Shown here: positions 21,151-32,879 of the stretch, piece by piece
How the letters are laid out: every line of letters begins with the position of its first letter
Position numbering within the stretch: position 1 is the stretch's first letter
From: Camarhynchus parvulus
Taxonomy: Eukaryota; Chordata; Aves; Passeriformes; Thraupidae
Direction of reading: 5' to 3'
Assembly: GCF_901933205.1 (NCBI RefSeq)
Contig: NC_044582.1
Span: forward strand, 17,769,820-17,833,819
Length of the DNA stretch: 64,000 nt
Notes under the pieces: model-generated
What the model saw: the letters and a program-made list of their open reading frames with translations, nothing else
The model's database searches: none
Told to the model about the DNA's origin: nothing
Program-made: the position numbers and the translations under genes

Positions 21151-21993
21151 TTTGGTTTTGAGCACCTGAGCTGTCGTGCTGAAGCTGCAGCAGCCCCAGT
21201 CAGCCCCACTGCTCACTCAACCATGGGGTTAATTCCTGCATTCTGTGTCCAAAATGAAGACGTTTTCAAGACTTTGTTGTTCCAGCAGAACTCTGAATGT
21301 TTTGCAAAGAAAATCATAGCAGTGTTTCTGCTGCAAGTCAGGCTGGAAGAAATGCTCCTGAAGAGAAGTCACTGGGAACAACAATGCGTCTTGATGCTGT
21401 ACAAATTGCTTCCCTTAAAAAATAAGAAATGAACAGTACTTAAGCTTGATGGATTGTTTGTTCTCCTCACTTGTTAAAATTCTCTGGTGCTGAAGCTGGG
21501 CCATATGGAGCAGAGCTGTTGGTGTCAGAGCTCAGATGCCAGCTGCCTACATTCTTCTAGCAACTGCATCTGGATTCCTCAGCACTCCAGATTCAGAATT
21601 AAAAGCAAAAATGCTAATTTCCAAAAAGAAAACACTTCTTCCCCCACCAAAAAGAAAAAAAAAGGAAAAAAAATCAAGACACTCCAGTCCATGCAAGTGG
21701 AGGCAAAAGGATTCCACACAGTTGTCTGCCTGCTGAGCTGCCTTTACTCATCCCAAGAACAAACAGTCTACCATGAGCTAAATTTAACCACTTCAGCAGG
21801 ATCAGGGCTGTGGAAAACACACTCCCCATGAGCACAGGGCATCTGGTGCAGTGAGGGGAAAAGCCACTGGCTTTTTTTAACATGTTCCCTAAGAAATGGG
21901 AGCATCGGAATTTTGGGTGTTGGTCTGGATCTGCTGATTCTTAAAACTGCAAAGAAAGCTTTCCACAACCCCAAGTAAAATTATCACAATAAG
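21151..21993. other. Unique sequence with an A-rich stretch
   Basis: An A-rich patch lies at about 21645-21675. Plus-strand frames of 114-143 codons start in or beside the CR1 and match no family I recognise. Confidence 0.4.
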
Positions 21994-22214
21994 GAATGGG
22001 ACAGAGGGAATGGTCTAAAGTTGAGCCAGGGCAGGTTCAGGTTGGATATTAGAGGAAATTTCTTCACTGAAGGGGTCATCAGGCATTGGAACTGCCCAGG
22101 GCAGCGGTGGAGTCACATCCCTGGTGACAAAGTGTGGATATGGCTCTCAGGGCCACGGTTTAATAGTGACTTCATTCAGTCTTAAAGGTCTATTCCAACT
22201 TTAATGATTCCATG
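21994..22214 (+). mobile_element. CR1 LINE 3' fragment (type B)
   Basis: Plus-strand copy: AAAGTTGAGCCAGGGCAGGT, TCAGGTTGGATATTAGAGGA, AATTTCTTCACTGAAGGGGT, CATTGGAACTGCCCAGGGCA, GTGGAGTCACATCCCTGG, and the tail TCTTAAAGGTCTATTCCAAC followed by TTTAATGATTCCATGG. A run missing between GGTGAC and the tail shows an internal deletion. Confidence 0.9.
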
Positions 22215-24240
22215 GTCTAAAAATTCATTCAGATATTTAAGCCTATCCTGGAGAAATGTAACACTTCTTCAGCACAGTGAGAACCACCCTCAAACCCAGC
22301 CTGATAACACAGACTGTCAACAAGCAGCAAATATTTACATGGTTCTAAAACATCTCAAACTTACCAGCTGTGCAATTTTGCTTCTATTTTACGAGAAACA
22401 TGCAGGGAATTTTTCAGCATTAGGGCCCTGCCTTCTCAAGGCACAAAAGCCACAGTGCCAAGGCCACGGTGCAGAGCAGAAGGCCACCCATTAATTTAAA
22501 AATACCCATTTATCCAGCAGCTTCAGGTGCACAATAACACATTCAGTTTTCACTGAGGGCTGCACTGCCTGGGTTAGACACAATTCCCATCAACATAATA
22601 CCTGTTCTATTCCACAGCAGAAGGAGGAAGAGTCCTTTGTTAGCAACACACAAAAGCACTGCAAGTCACACCCAGCCCCACAGGGCAAAGTTTGGAATCT
22701 CCTCTCAAAGACTGCACCAAGACAGACTTGGAAACACAAAATATGTGCTTGGAGGGATCAATGGATACTGGGAAAAAGAGAATTAATTATCATTTGGTGG
22801 GCCATAAGTAGGATTTACTTCTTGATCTACCCCTCAGATGTCCAACTTGTAACATATTCTTAATTTACACTCTGCACTGGAGTTTCTGGCTATGCCCTTG
22901 CTTTGAATTTTATTTTTTAAGACTCAAATATTGCTATCCTATAGGTATGGAAACCAACAGCAGCCATTTCACTACAGGCAGCTTAGCCAGCTACAAGATT
23001 TTCAGTTCCAGCACATTAATTCCTGTTTATTCATCATTATTTTGCTCCACAAGGTGGTGATTTTGCATATTTGAGAGCCCAGGATGAAAACACATCTCAA
23101 GCCCAGCCTGACACTCAGAAGGGATTGCGAGCAGACTGAATTCCTGTTCCTCCTTGCCTTGAGCTATAGTTTCAAATACCTTTCTACATATTCCCAGATT
23201 GCTAAGCAGAGAAGTTTCCTTTGAAATCTGCAGCCCTTTGCCTTTTTCTTTACGCAGAAAGAACAAACTTTGGGTACTGTTTGCTGCTTTGGTTTCAGGC
23301 ACACTGGAATAATGAACAGAGAGAGGAAGGAGGACTCTGAGTAGCAAAAGCAATATCCAAAAAATAGGTGTAATATACATTTGGGATCATCTCTGAGCAG
23401 CTGATACTGGTTGCAGAGAATCAGTCTTTGTGACTATTTCTAGAAAATCCTGTGATGTCTCTTTGTACCACCAATAAATAATAAGACAAAACCATTACCA
23501 CTATTCAATTATTGGTGTAAATTAGAAATGAAGCAATAATGATTTAAATCAGAATTAAAGCACTCTATCTTTTTATTTCTCATACATTTTAATGCTAAAC
23601 ATTATGATCTGGAAGCTCCTAAAGCAAGTGAAAACCTCAATCCATACTTCCCCAGCATCTTTATATTTACCTCCACTTAGAGCTAATGCACTGAAAGAGA
23701 ACCAATTTTACTCATTTAAAATATTTATTCCTAAAGTATTTTTAACCAGCTGTTGACAAACTACTGTAACACAATGTATAGGCAAATATGTCAAGAATAA
23801 CTTTCTCCTTGAACAATTTCCTTTGCACACCCAAAGCCTTCTCTGGCACCAAGAGGAATCCCAGTGCAGTCAATTAACACACAGCTGCTCATGGGTAGAA
23901 AACCCAGCCCTTTATGAATCAGCTTCCAATTTTCCTTTTATTCTATGAACAAAAGCAGAAATGCGAAGGAATGGAGAATGTCAAAGTCTGGAAAACAGCA
24001 GGAGCATTCTTGTTTATGCAACAGGTTGAAGTTTCAGCAGGATTAGTCTTTCCTGAAGTGTCTTATTTTAATGATCAGCAAGTAAAACATCAAAGGAATT
24101 TCCAATTATCCCTTGCTTTTATTAATATAAAAACAGTACCCTGTTTTCCAGGAAGTTTTGTTAATATCTGATAATACCTAGAGGTTTTAATTCCCCTTGA
24201 GGAACCAACAGAGTCTTTCTCTTTTGGCTTTTCTGAGCAA
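22215..24240. other. Unique AT-rich sequence
   Basis: No repeat family or gene recognised in about 2 kb. The 117-codon minus frame (23027-23380) has a hydrophobic N-terminal part but no recognisable domain, and I do not call it a gene. The AT-rich part at 23500-23800 could hold regulatory words. Confidence 0.4.
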
Positions 24241-24336
24241 CTGGTATAGTGGGAGGTGTCCCTTCCCATGGTGGGGGACTGGAATGAATGTTCTTTAGGG
24301 TCCTTTCCAACCCAAACCCCTCCAGGATTCCATGGT
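24241..24336 (+). mobile_element. CR1 LINE 3' fragment (type A tail)
   Basis: Plus-strand tail of about 95 bp: ATAGTGGGAGGTGTCCCTTC, CCATGGTGGGGGACTGGAAT, then TAGGGTCCTTTCCAACCCAA and ATTCCATGG at the end. Confidence 0.85.
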
Positions 24337-26019
24337 GACACCATAAATAAGAAAATTCCCGGGTTTGTCCTGTGCTAGATAGTTTTCTGACATTTATTTA
24401 CACTGGGTGAGGTATTTGCAGAAAATCCTTCCCATCACAGCTCACAGCACAAAGCTCCCTCACCACCCCCAGGTCTCTCTATTTCCAGCCCTTCTGAGCA
24501 GAGCCAACCAAAACCACCCCAAGTCCAAGAACTTTGATTTGGGTTGACTTCAAGCCTTGCTGAATTTTGAAAGGCTCTCTGGTTAATCTACAAAACTCTT
24601 TCATATTACAGCAGAATGCTTGGACAAGAAGCAACTCCTGGCTGACTTTAGAGAATAAATTCACTCTACCATAGTCCTGTACTCAACACTCCAAGGATGT
24701 TGCTGGGCGTAATTTCATCCCAAACCCAATCTCCTGCACTTCCCACAGGTCCATGGATGGAACAGAGGGATGATACACGACCAAGAACAATCTATTTGCT
24801 ATTTTTGGGAAGAATCAGTTGTGTTGTTTAAGGCTGGTTGTGTTTAGTGTTGTTTATGGAGGTGTTCAAAGGTGCACTCACCAGGAATGTCCCACATTAA
24901 AACCCAGCTCCACAAATGATCTTTTCACGGGAAAGGCTCTCTGCAGCTCCCCTCATGCTCTCAGCCTGATCCAAAGCCTATTTAAAGCACTCTGCTCGCC
25001 TTGGATGATGCTCAGCAGTTCTGGAAAGCCTCTCCAAGTGCCTCCAGCTGCTGCTGGAATCACCAGGAGCTGCAGGCACTCAGACACTCAGTCCCACCCT
25101 GCAGCAATGTTTGTCTCTCCTGCTGTGACTCCCCTGCCTTCTGCAGCTGCTCCTCCAACGTTCCTGCTCCAAGAAATCCCTCCCAGGGGAACATCCTGAC
25201 TCTGGGGATCCACTGACTGCCTCTCCTTGCAGCAGTTGTTCAATTTAGGATCATTCTTCATTGCTGGGAGAGGAAAAATCCCTCTGCTCCTCTTGGCTTT
25301 CTGTAATGTGTGGGTTGTTACAACACCTTCCCTGTATCATTGCTTTATTTTATATAGATTATAAAATCTGGCATCAAATTTAATCCAAAGGTTTAGTTAT
25401 AAACTCCTCTGGTTTATGGACAAATTCTCACTCCAGATGAGGGGGAAAGAATCCACCAAGTGGTGGGTTTTTTTTTCCAGAAGATATATCTTCCATGATT
25501 CCCCTCTTTTCCACTTGCTATTACACTTAGGCTTGAATATAGATTAAGAATTAAAAGTGAAATGAACCCAGTAAAAAATTTACCTGTAGATAACAAGCTC
25601 AGACAAAAAGAGAGCTTCATTAGCTTTTTTTTTTTTGTTCCCCATATCTTGCTCCTTTTTCAATTTTAAAAAGTGAAATCTCCTGGAATGGTTTTTACAG
25701 TCTTTACGACTTCTTTAATGAGTCTTCTGAGTGATAAAAAGTACAATTAAAAACTATAGCTCCCTCAGTTAATTCAGATTTTCTCCTTGTGCCACTAGCA
25801 CGACCAGCTTTATAATCCACCTGATACACCTTTTCTGGGGCCCGTAATTAGATCCCTAGAAGTTCCCTAAGATCTTAATTTCAGGTCGATCTTCTATAAA
25901 AGATTATTTGCAAGAGAGATATTGGCTTTTCAAAGTAGAAATACTGACAGAGACAACAATGTTTCTGTGATTAAATTAGCCAAAAAAAATTGCTTATATT
26001 GTGAGGTAATGCTCATGGG
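24337..26019. other. Unique non-coding sequence
   Basis: No repeat recognised apart from T runs (25468-25477 and 25626-25637). The 126-codon plus frame (24819-25199) lies in a GC-richer patch and has no recognisable motif. Confidence 0.4.
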
Positions 26020-26251
26020 CGGCTGGAGCTGCATCAGAGAAGGTTTGGGTTGGATTTCTGGGAAAGGTTCTTCCCCCGGGGGTTTCTGGCACTGCCCAGG
26101 CTCCTCATGGAATGGGACAGCCCCAGAGCTCCAGGAGATTTGGAAAACCCTCCCAGGGATGCCCAGGTGGGATTTGGGGAGTCTGTGCAGGGCCAGGGGT
26201 TGGACTCTGATCCTTGTGGGTCCCTTCCAAGTCAGGATATGCTGGAATTCA
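26020..26251 (+). mobile_element. CR1 LINE 3' fragment (type C tail)
   Basis: Plus-strand copy of a different CR1 subfamily: GGCTGGAGCTGCATCAGAGA, TGGATTTCTGGGAAAGGTTC, CACTGCCCAGGCTCC, GTGCAGGGCCAGGGGTTGGA, then GATCCTTGTGGGTCCCTTCC and AGGATATGCTGGAATTC. About 230 bp, 5'-truncated. The 153- and 135-codon frames that overlap it are shadows of the element. Confidence 0.85.
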
Positions 26252-26595
26252 CACTTTGATCCCAGTCTGGAGGTTCCAAGTGTTTCACACCTCACATGGG
26301 GCTTGCAGCCAGACGCCTCTGCACTGCTGGACTGCACAGTGAAAAGTTATTGGAAAGTTATTGAAAAGTTACTCAGTTATTGAGATGTTAAATCTCCAAA
26401 GAAAACAAACCTATTTGAAGGAAGAATCCCTGCAGTAGAGCAGCACAGATCACCTCAGAAACTACAAGGGAAGGAATTCAGGGTAAAACCAGCTGCTCCC
26501 CTAATAACAAGACTCCCTCTATTAAGAGAGGGATGTCAGACAAGGGATGTAAAACTGCTTGGCTTTGTTAAGAGAGTACCAGAGAGCTGGAGGGG

Positions 26596-26728
26596 CAGTG
26601 TGCAAGGCCAGCTTGGGTGGGATGTTGAGCACTCTGGGGCTGTGGAAGATGTCCCTGCCCATGGCAAGGGGTGGGATGAGATGGTCTTGAAGGTCCCTTG
26701 CACCCAAACCACTCTGTGATTCCATGAA
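26596..26728 (+). mobile_element. CR1 LINE 3' fragment (type A tail)
   Basis: Plus-strand copy: AGTGTGCAAGGCCAGCTTGG, GGGGCTGTGGAAGATGTCCC, TGCCCATGGCAAGGGGTGGG, GGTCTTGAAGGTCCCTTGCA, CCCAAACCACTCTGTGATTC. The terminal repeat is well preserved. Confidence 0.9.
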
Positions 26729-28409
26729 GAGACCAAGGGAGCTCCCAGGTAACTGAGGTGAGCGCCCGTTATCCCAGAGCAGAGCCCTGATGAGCACCAG
26801 AGCCTTTCAGATGCAGAATTTGCCTTGGCCCCCTCAGATCATGGTGGGACACAATTACACTTGCACAGCTTTGCTCAAGCCTGAGCAAATCATTGCCTTC
26901 CTTAGGGAGATGAGAAGGAATTGAAATCCTGGGGGTGGGCCTTGGAGGGCTCCAAGACCACTGCTTGCTGTTAGATGCTGAGCTCCTTAGAATAACAAAC
27001 ACTTGGTTATTTCAGCTTTACAGAGACTTTTATCTTCTCTCAATGCTGGCACTGTACCTTCACCGTCTTTCTCATTAGAGCCCCTTTCTTCTGCCTTCAC
27101 TCCTGACTTTCCTTACACTGTTTGCACTTCTTTATTCTTGTTCCCTATCCGTGTATCAAAACTGTTCTGTTGAAGAGCAAATGTCTGAGAGTGAAGGGTT
27201 TTGAGCATCAAAAAGCACATTCCATACCCAGAAAGTGCAGCACAAAGGATTAAAAGAACTGAGTGATGCAGTGGAGATTAGAGAGAGCAGAGAATGCTAA
27301 AGACACACAAAGAGTGCAGGAAAGCTAAAATCACTTCAAACATTAATATCCTTCTTTGTCCCACATTCTACAAAAAGTGTTCTGTATCTCAAGTTTGAAT
27401 CTTTTATTCTTTTTCATTTTATTTCAAGCACTTCTCTGATAAGATGAACATCCGAACTTTTTAAAAATTAATGTTGTTATATGAGTATGGGTTAAAATAT
27501 ATATTTCAGAAATATAATACCTTTGTGAGGGCTTCTGTTAAACCAATAGTTTGCCTGAAAAGCACAATCATGGAAGTTTTAGTGCTCAAGACCATTAGAG
27601 AAGAAAAAAGGAAAAGGGGCAGATGTAATCTTGGAAATGTGATGAGAGTACAAGGAAAAATGGTTTGCATTTTTCCTTCTCATTTCTTTGTCAAATAGCA
27701 AAGAGCTTTTACAGGCTACAACCACCAGTGGATGCTGTGACACAGAGAAGGATTTCCATGAGAGGTCTCCTTAAGGAAAAGATGAAGGAAATATTTAGGA
27801 AGGGGCTCTGGGGGGTTTGGTTGTTGTTAGTTTGGGTTTCCTTGTTGTGTTTTTATTTGTTTGTTTGTAATTTTTGTTTGTTGCTTTATTTCCTCCATAC
27901 AGTTGAAAATTTTTGTTGCTTCCTGACAAGTTTCACTTAAACATTGTCCAGCTGTTCCTGGCTGTGATCCATCCATTACATCTACTGTGACCACAAAGAA
28001 CCTGATGTGAAAAGTCCTTCAACCTCAAAAAAAACCCCACAAAAACCAAAGCAAAACCAAGTAAAGGGATAAGAAGAAACCTTAACTGACGTTATACAGA
28101 ATTTTAAGGAACAACAAGAAATTTAAGAACTTCAAGAAGAGTTCAGCTGCAATTTCTCCGTTCACCGGAGTTTAAAGCAAAGAACATGAAATGAGGTGGT
28201 GGAGCAGAGAAGTCCTTCCCAGAGAAGAAGGAGATTCCACCCTTTACAGTGGATCCAGCTCAGTGCACAACATCAATGCTTTCCTTTGAAACTTCTAAAG
28301 ATATTTCACCTGGGATGAAGGATGAACAATAACTCCCAAGCATGTCATGTAAATACAGAAAGAATTTTTTTCGTTGTTTAACTCGAATTTATCTTCTCTG
28401 CTTCTAAAA
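26729..28409. other. Unique AT-rich sequence
   Basis: No gene or family recognised. A (GTTT)n-like stretch lies at about 27850-27890 and an A-rich patch at about 28027-28065. Confidence 0.4.
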
Positions 28410-28760
28410 ACACAGTGAGGCCATTCCCATTATTTCCTGCCATGGAGCACGCCAAGGAAAATGTAATATTCCAAGCAGAACACGGGCTTGGACTGATTGA
28501 TCACATCCCTCTGCTTGGAGTAAAAGGGACACATTTGTTCCACCAGGGGAACGGGAAGGTGCCGGTTCCCGCGCTTAAGGACCTTTCCCTCCTTAATCAT
28601 GCAAATTCTCTGCAATTAGGGACAACTGCGGTAGGAGAGTTCCACTCTGAGCTTGATCACTCGGAGAACAGAGCTTCCACAGCCACATGCATTCAGTATT
28701 TGTTGCCCTTAACCCGGCAAGGGTTAACTAAGAACCCAGTCCTGCATCTTGACTGCCTTT
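28410..28760. promoter_or_regulatory. Candidate conserved non-coding element with octamer
   Basis: Repeat-free, with many retained CpGs in otherwise AT-rich DNA (ACGGGAAG, CCGGTTCCCGCGC, GCGGTAGG, CTCGGAG, CCCGGCAAGG). An inverted octamer ATGCAAAT at 28599-28606 follows a TTAATC word. A CCACCAGGGGAAC word at 28540-28552 is a weak CTCF-like match. A 121-codon frame crosses the block but matches nothing I know, and a constrained regulatory element seems more likely. Confidence 0.35.
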
Positions 28761-28766
28761 TATTTT

Positions 28767-28850
28767 CACAGCATCATTAAGGTTTGAAAAGAGCTCCAAG
28801 ATCACCAAGTCCAACCCTCCATGAATGCCACCATTCCCACTAAACAGCAT
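28767..28850 (-). mobile_element. CR1 LINE 3' fragment (type B tail)
   Basis: Reverse-complement tail: GCATCATTAAGGTTTGAAAA, GAGCTCCAAGATCACCAAGT, CCAACC, then ATGCCACCATTCCCACTAAA. About 80 bp remain. Confidence 0.75.
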
Positions 28851-28892
28851 TTAAATAGCCTTGAAATAGCTTTTAAATAGCCTTTAAATAGC
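28849..28892. repeat. Short imperfect TTTAAATAGCC tandem repeat
   Basis: Four imperfect copies of a TTTAAATAGCC/TTGAAATAGC word directly after the CR1 fragment, consistent with slippage at its truncated end. Confidence 0.7.
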
Positions 28893-28999
28893 AAAAACCA
28901 CATTTTGGTCAATGCTTTACCTGAGTTTATAAGACAGTAAAGTTCTGAGCTATTTTAAATTCCTAACCCACACCAGCACTTGTCTAATTGTCCCTTATT

Positions 29000-29330
29000 T
29001 CTCCCCTAAATCAAAATAATCTGCTTTGGCAATGGAGTTGGGGATTGTTTAAAAGGGGTAAAGCCCTGCTGAGTCGCTTGTGTGTTTTATTAAACAGTAA
29101 AACCCAGAGGTACAAAATGTCAGCGCTACACCCAGCATTCAGAAGTTTCAAGACAGATATGAGAGCCTGAAAATTGTAGCTTGTAATTAGAACTAGCAAA
29201 GACTCTTTCATCCCATTAAACATCACCTCCATCCTATTTTTCCAATATCATGTGATTATGTACTTCATTAAGGCAATTAGAGCATATTTATGAGCAGTCC
29301 CCTGTCTCTCCAAGCACGGCTGCTGACTGG
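29000..29330. promoter_or_regulatory. Candidate conserved non-coding element
   Basis: Repeat-free AT-rich stretch with words such as GCTTGTAATTAGAAC, TTCATTAAGGCAATTAGAGC and TCATGTGATTATG, and retained CpGs (GAGTCGC, CAGCGC, GCACGG). No coding structure. Confidence 0.3.
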
Positions 29331-29539
29331 GGGTAGGGGAAAATCTGATTTCCAGCTCTTCCAAAGCTTTTTTTCCCTCTTTCTGTATTTCAAAATATTT
29401 TAATTAAATCCCTGGGCGCAAGTGGATATGATTTAGAAGGCAATTCAGGTCTTTAGGCCTACACAGATGTCACTTAAAATCATCTTTGAAGGATGACTTC
29501 AGAAACAACTAAAACGCCATTAGAGAGTAAATTGGAGGT

Positions 29540-29960
29540 GCAGGAGTAACAACCTCGATTATTTTGACAGCATTCAAGTCAAACAGCAGCTACAAGGAAT
29601 GTCTGCCCATTAATGCTGATCAGCATTCAGCAGAAGAGCTCATTAGAATATCAGTCAAGCTTTTTGAACTTTTTTCAATGAAAAAGCCTCGATACAATGA
29701 AGAATTTGTGAGATGCAGATAAAAACATGAATTTTCATAAAGCACTAAACATGTAGGAAATGAATCTGATTCACAAGGTTAAATACGTCTGCTGAGATCT
29801 TTTCACATGTGGCTCTGCTCTATTGAATTATTTGCAAGAGGTGTTTGATGGTTCTTTCAAACCTGAATAGTGCAGCAAGCAGAATCCTGAAGTTAAGATG
29901 AAATCAAATATAAAACAAGATAAAATTCAGCTGCTGTCAGGTCTCTTTGCAAATTGAAAC
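29540..29960. promoter_or_regulatory. Candidate conserved non-coding element with 16-bp palindrome
   Basis: Contains the perfect palindrome AATGCTGATCAGCATT at 29612-29627. Its core TGCTGATCAGCA has abutting TGCTGA/TCAGCA half sites like those of MAF recognition elements, but without the usual central base. Around it are TTTTGACAGC, CATTAATG and GAATTATTTGCAAGAG words. No repeat or exon seen. The factor assignment is inference. Confidence 0.35.
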
Positions 29961-30659
29961 TTGATTTAGTAGCATGAAGAGGATGGAGTTTTTATTCACT
30001 GAGTTTTGGGCAAATCTGGATCCCGTTCAGAGCAGGTGACTGTGGGAGGCAGCAGGGCTCAGTCCCTCCTGCAAACCCCACACCTGGGCCAGCTCCTGGA
30101 GCTCAGAGGTGATTTAGGATTTATCCCAGCGCCCCATCACGACAGGAACCCTCTAACCCAGTGATCTGCTGCAGGCTCAGCTCCTCTGCCAACCCTTTCA
30201 CCCAGCAGAGGCTCCAACATTTCAGAGCAAGCGGGACCTGTCCTCCCACATCATCACTTCCCCACAGCATCACAGAGCCCCTGAGCTCCCCTACACACAA
30301 GGGTGAGATAAAACCCCTCCTGATCATTCCTGCTCCACCACGGGGAGGGGTACAATACCACAGCAGAAAGCAAGCAGTGCGAGTTCTCGTGGCAAAATCA
30401 ACAGCCCTAAAGCACCACCCCTGCACTGAGCTGAAGGCAAACAAATCCCGAGATTTGCAGTGCTTTGAGACAGACACACACACACAAAATTATTTTCAGG
30501 CTTTTGGGATTCAAAGAGAACTCTCTTTAGCAAGCACCACTTTTTTTTTTTTTTCAGTAGATGTTTCCCAGAGTCTTTTATGGCTCTGCCTGCTGGGTCA
30601 AGTGATATTATCTCTGATTTCTGTGGCTACTTAAACAGCTTACTGCACTCTCCTTAAAC
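29961..30659. other. Unique sequence, GC-richer, with short simple repeats
   Basis: The 30020-30420 part is GC-richer and has opposite-strand open frames of 120 and 157 codons that match no known family. A short CA repeat lies at about 30473-30486 and a T14 run at 30541-30554. Confidence 0.4.
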
Positions 30660-31080
30660 ATGCAAAGGGTAAGGGCAGTGCAGAATCCGCATAATTGTGG
30701 CATTATGTGTTTGTGAACGTGCTGCTGACAAAAGTTGGAGTAGATAATGGAAATTTTAGAGATTTTATAGAAGGAGGCGGGTCAGGAATTCAGAGGTAAA
30801 GGTAAAACCTAAGGCTTCATTGCTTCTACAATTCTAATTCCTGCGTGCCGTGCCTTTCCAGTTATTGTCACCGGGGTCATTAATCCCAAAGGAAAATAAC
30901 AAGATAGTGCTTCCTGCAGCTACATTTTCTCTCATTACCTTATAAAACAGAGTTGGCAGAGTTTTCAACCTCCAGGGAATTGGAATTGCTGCCCAATCGC
31001 TTCGAGAGCAGTGGAGGAAAAGCACAGGGGAATACAAAGCATCGCACAGCCCCCAGTTTAACAGCGACCAGGTTAAAAAC
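30660..31080. promoter_or_regulatory. Candidate conserved non-coding element rich in retained CpG
   Basis: Repeat-free, with many CpGs in AT-rich surroundings (ATCCGCATAATTG, GTGAACGTGC, GGCGGGTC, TGCGTGCCGTGCC, TCACCGGGGTC, AATCGCTTCGAGAG, CATCGCAC, AGCGACC). Such CpG retention outside an island is often a sign of constraint. A 104-codon minus frame crosses it but has no recognised domain. Confidence 0.35.
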
Positions 31081-31429
31081 CAACCAAACAAACAAATAAA
31101 AAAAAAAAAACACAAAAGAGAAACTAATTTTTTACAACAGACTCCCAAAAGCCAACCAAAACCCCAGTGAGGTTACTTACCCTTCACACCGCTGTTCCAG
31201 CAGGAGAGCCCATCCTGGGACACTTCAAGCCTCAAATGCAGGCAGTGAAACGCTACAGGAGCCCAACCCCAGAACCCACCCTTCCCTCCTTCCCAGCCCT
31301 AATGGGGCTGAACTTCCTCTCTGCCCTCAATTGGCAGCCTCAGCAGCCTGTGGGGTGGAGCAGGGGGCTCTGCCCAGAGTGTTAAAAGGTTAATCCTGCT
31401 TTTCCCCCCAGAAATCCCAACCTGCAATG

Positions 31430-31680
31430 GTCACAAACCGCCCCGGTGCAATTACAGCGGTGTAATTCCCATCACCGTCATTATCTGCTAGAGCAAAAGC
31501 ACATGGTCAAGGATCCTTCTTTTCTTCACTTTCCACACCGCTTGTGGAAGTTCTGTCTGTAAGACAGCAAGCTGAGAAGGTTTTGGACGTTCCTTTCCCG
31601 CTCGGAACTAAAATGCAACGATCTCGTTTTTCATTTGTTAATTGGGGCCATCTGAGGCAGATTCCTTGAGCTGCAGGGAA
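31430..31680. promoter_or_regulatory. Candidate conserved non-coding element
   Basis: Dense CpGs and core words: ACCGCCCCGGTGCAATTACA, GCGGTGTAATTCCC, CACCGTCATTATC, CACACCGCTTGTGG, CCGCTCGGAAC, CAACGATCTCG and TTTGTTAATTGGGGCC. Two TAATT words frame a GCGGTG. No repeat or coding signal. Inference from texture only. Confidence 0.35.
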
Positions 31681-31773
31681 GGGAGCTGATAACACAAAGG
31701 GCTGAGCTGCAGGGAATCGCTAAAAATGCCCAGAACTGGTTCCCTGGGCAGAGCTGGCATAGTGGAGTGGGAC

Positions 31774-31935
31774 AAGTCTCCCAGAGAAGCTGTGGCTGCG
31801 CTTGGATCCCTGGAAGGCCGGGCTGGACAGGGCTTGGAGCTCCCTGGGACAGTGGAAGATGTGCCTGCCCGTGGTATAGAGTGGCACTGCATGAGCTTTA
31901 CAGCCCCTTCCAACCCAAACCATTCTATGATTCAA
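31774..31935 (+). mobile_element. CR1 LINE 3' fragment (type A tail)
   Basis: Plus-strand copy: GTCTCCCAGAGAAGCTGTGG, GATCCCTGGAAGGCCGGGCT, GGACAGGGCTTGGAGCTCCC, GAAGATGTGCCTGCCCGTGG, CCCCTTCCAACCCAAACCAT and TCTATGATTC. The 3' end is intact. Confidence 0.9.
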
Positions 31936-32879
31936 TTATTCTAATGAACATTTTAACAGGTTTATGAAGGTGCTGTTAGTTGTAATTTTACTCCTCTGTT
32001 GCTGAAACCGCTTTGTGGAAAAGAGCAGAAATGTCCGAGGATGAGGAGAGGAAAACGCCCATTGCCATAGCCGGGATGCTTCACCTCTCTGGGGTTATTT
32101 CTGAACCGGAGCCTGGCAGTCTGTGCTGGAAAGGAGCATTGCTCTGGAGAGTTTCTCAGGGAATCAGAGACAAACTTTTCCCATTCCTCACTTTTCCTTC
32201 ATCAAGAGCAGAGCATGGGTGTGCTTTTATCAGTCAGCTCAGCCCACGGAGAGCCAGCGGGGCCCGAGGTGACACCTTTGGGGGAGGCTGGCACCAACCC
32301 TGTCCCTCCTTAACAACTTGCATTTCTTTTCCTATTGAGCTCTTCACGTTCAGCATTTTTCCCTCCTCTGATCTGCCTTCATAGGCTTTTATACTCTAAC
32401 TGTTGTGACAGAGGGAAAAAATGCAGGAAAATCGGGGTTTTGGGCTCATCTAAGTGTGTGTTTGAGTGTCAGCCTGTTCGCTGAGTGGTCTGTGTTGTGT
32501 TATTGAATCTCTGAATTGATTTTGGTCTGCAGCAGAGTTCAACTTCCTGGGAGTCAGCTGAGACAGGCAAGAAAACTTCTTTGGAAGGGAAAAAGAAAAG
32601 AATTCGCAGAGGGAATGAACTCGCAGGTCGCCCTGGGGCTCATCTCTGCAGCTGGAGCTTCCTGAGAAGGACAGGTCCTGTGGTCACCCTCGGTCCCCAC
32701 ATCACCTCGGGTCAGGATGGAAGTGGCATGTCTAGTGCAAACCAAAAAGAGAGAAAAAAACAAACAAACAAACATAAAAGTACTTTTCCTCCTAGATCTT
32801 CACGAAATCTATCAAGAAACAGTAAGAACTTTCGCCGCTAGAAAATCTAGAGCACCTTAACTCGCACTTAAGCAGTAAA
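31936..32879. other. Unique non-coding sequence
   Basis: No family recognised. The 123-codon frame at 32013-32384 has no recognisable domain. A (CAAA)n stretch occurs at about 32753-32773. Confidence 0.4.

Noticed and set aside
28540..28552. CTCF binding site
   Set aside because: Only part of the consensus fits (AAC instead of GGC after the G run), so I kept it only as a weak word within the candidate block.
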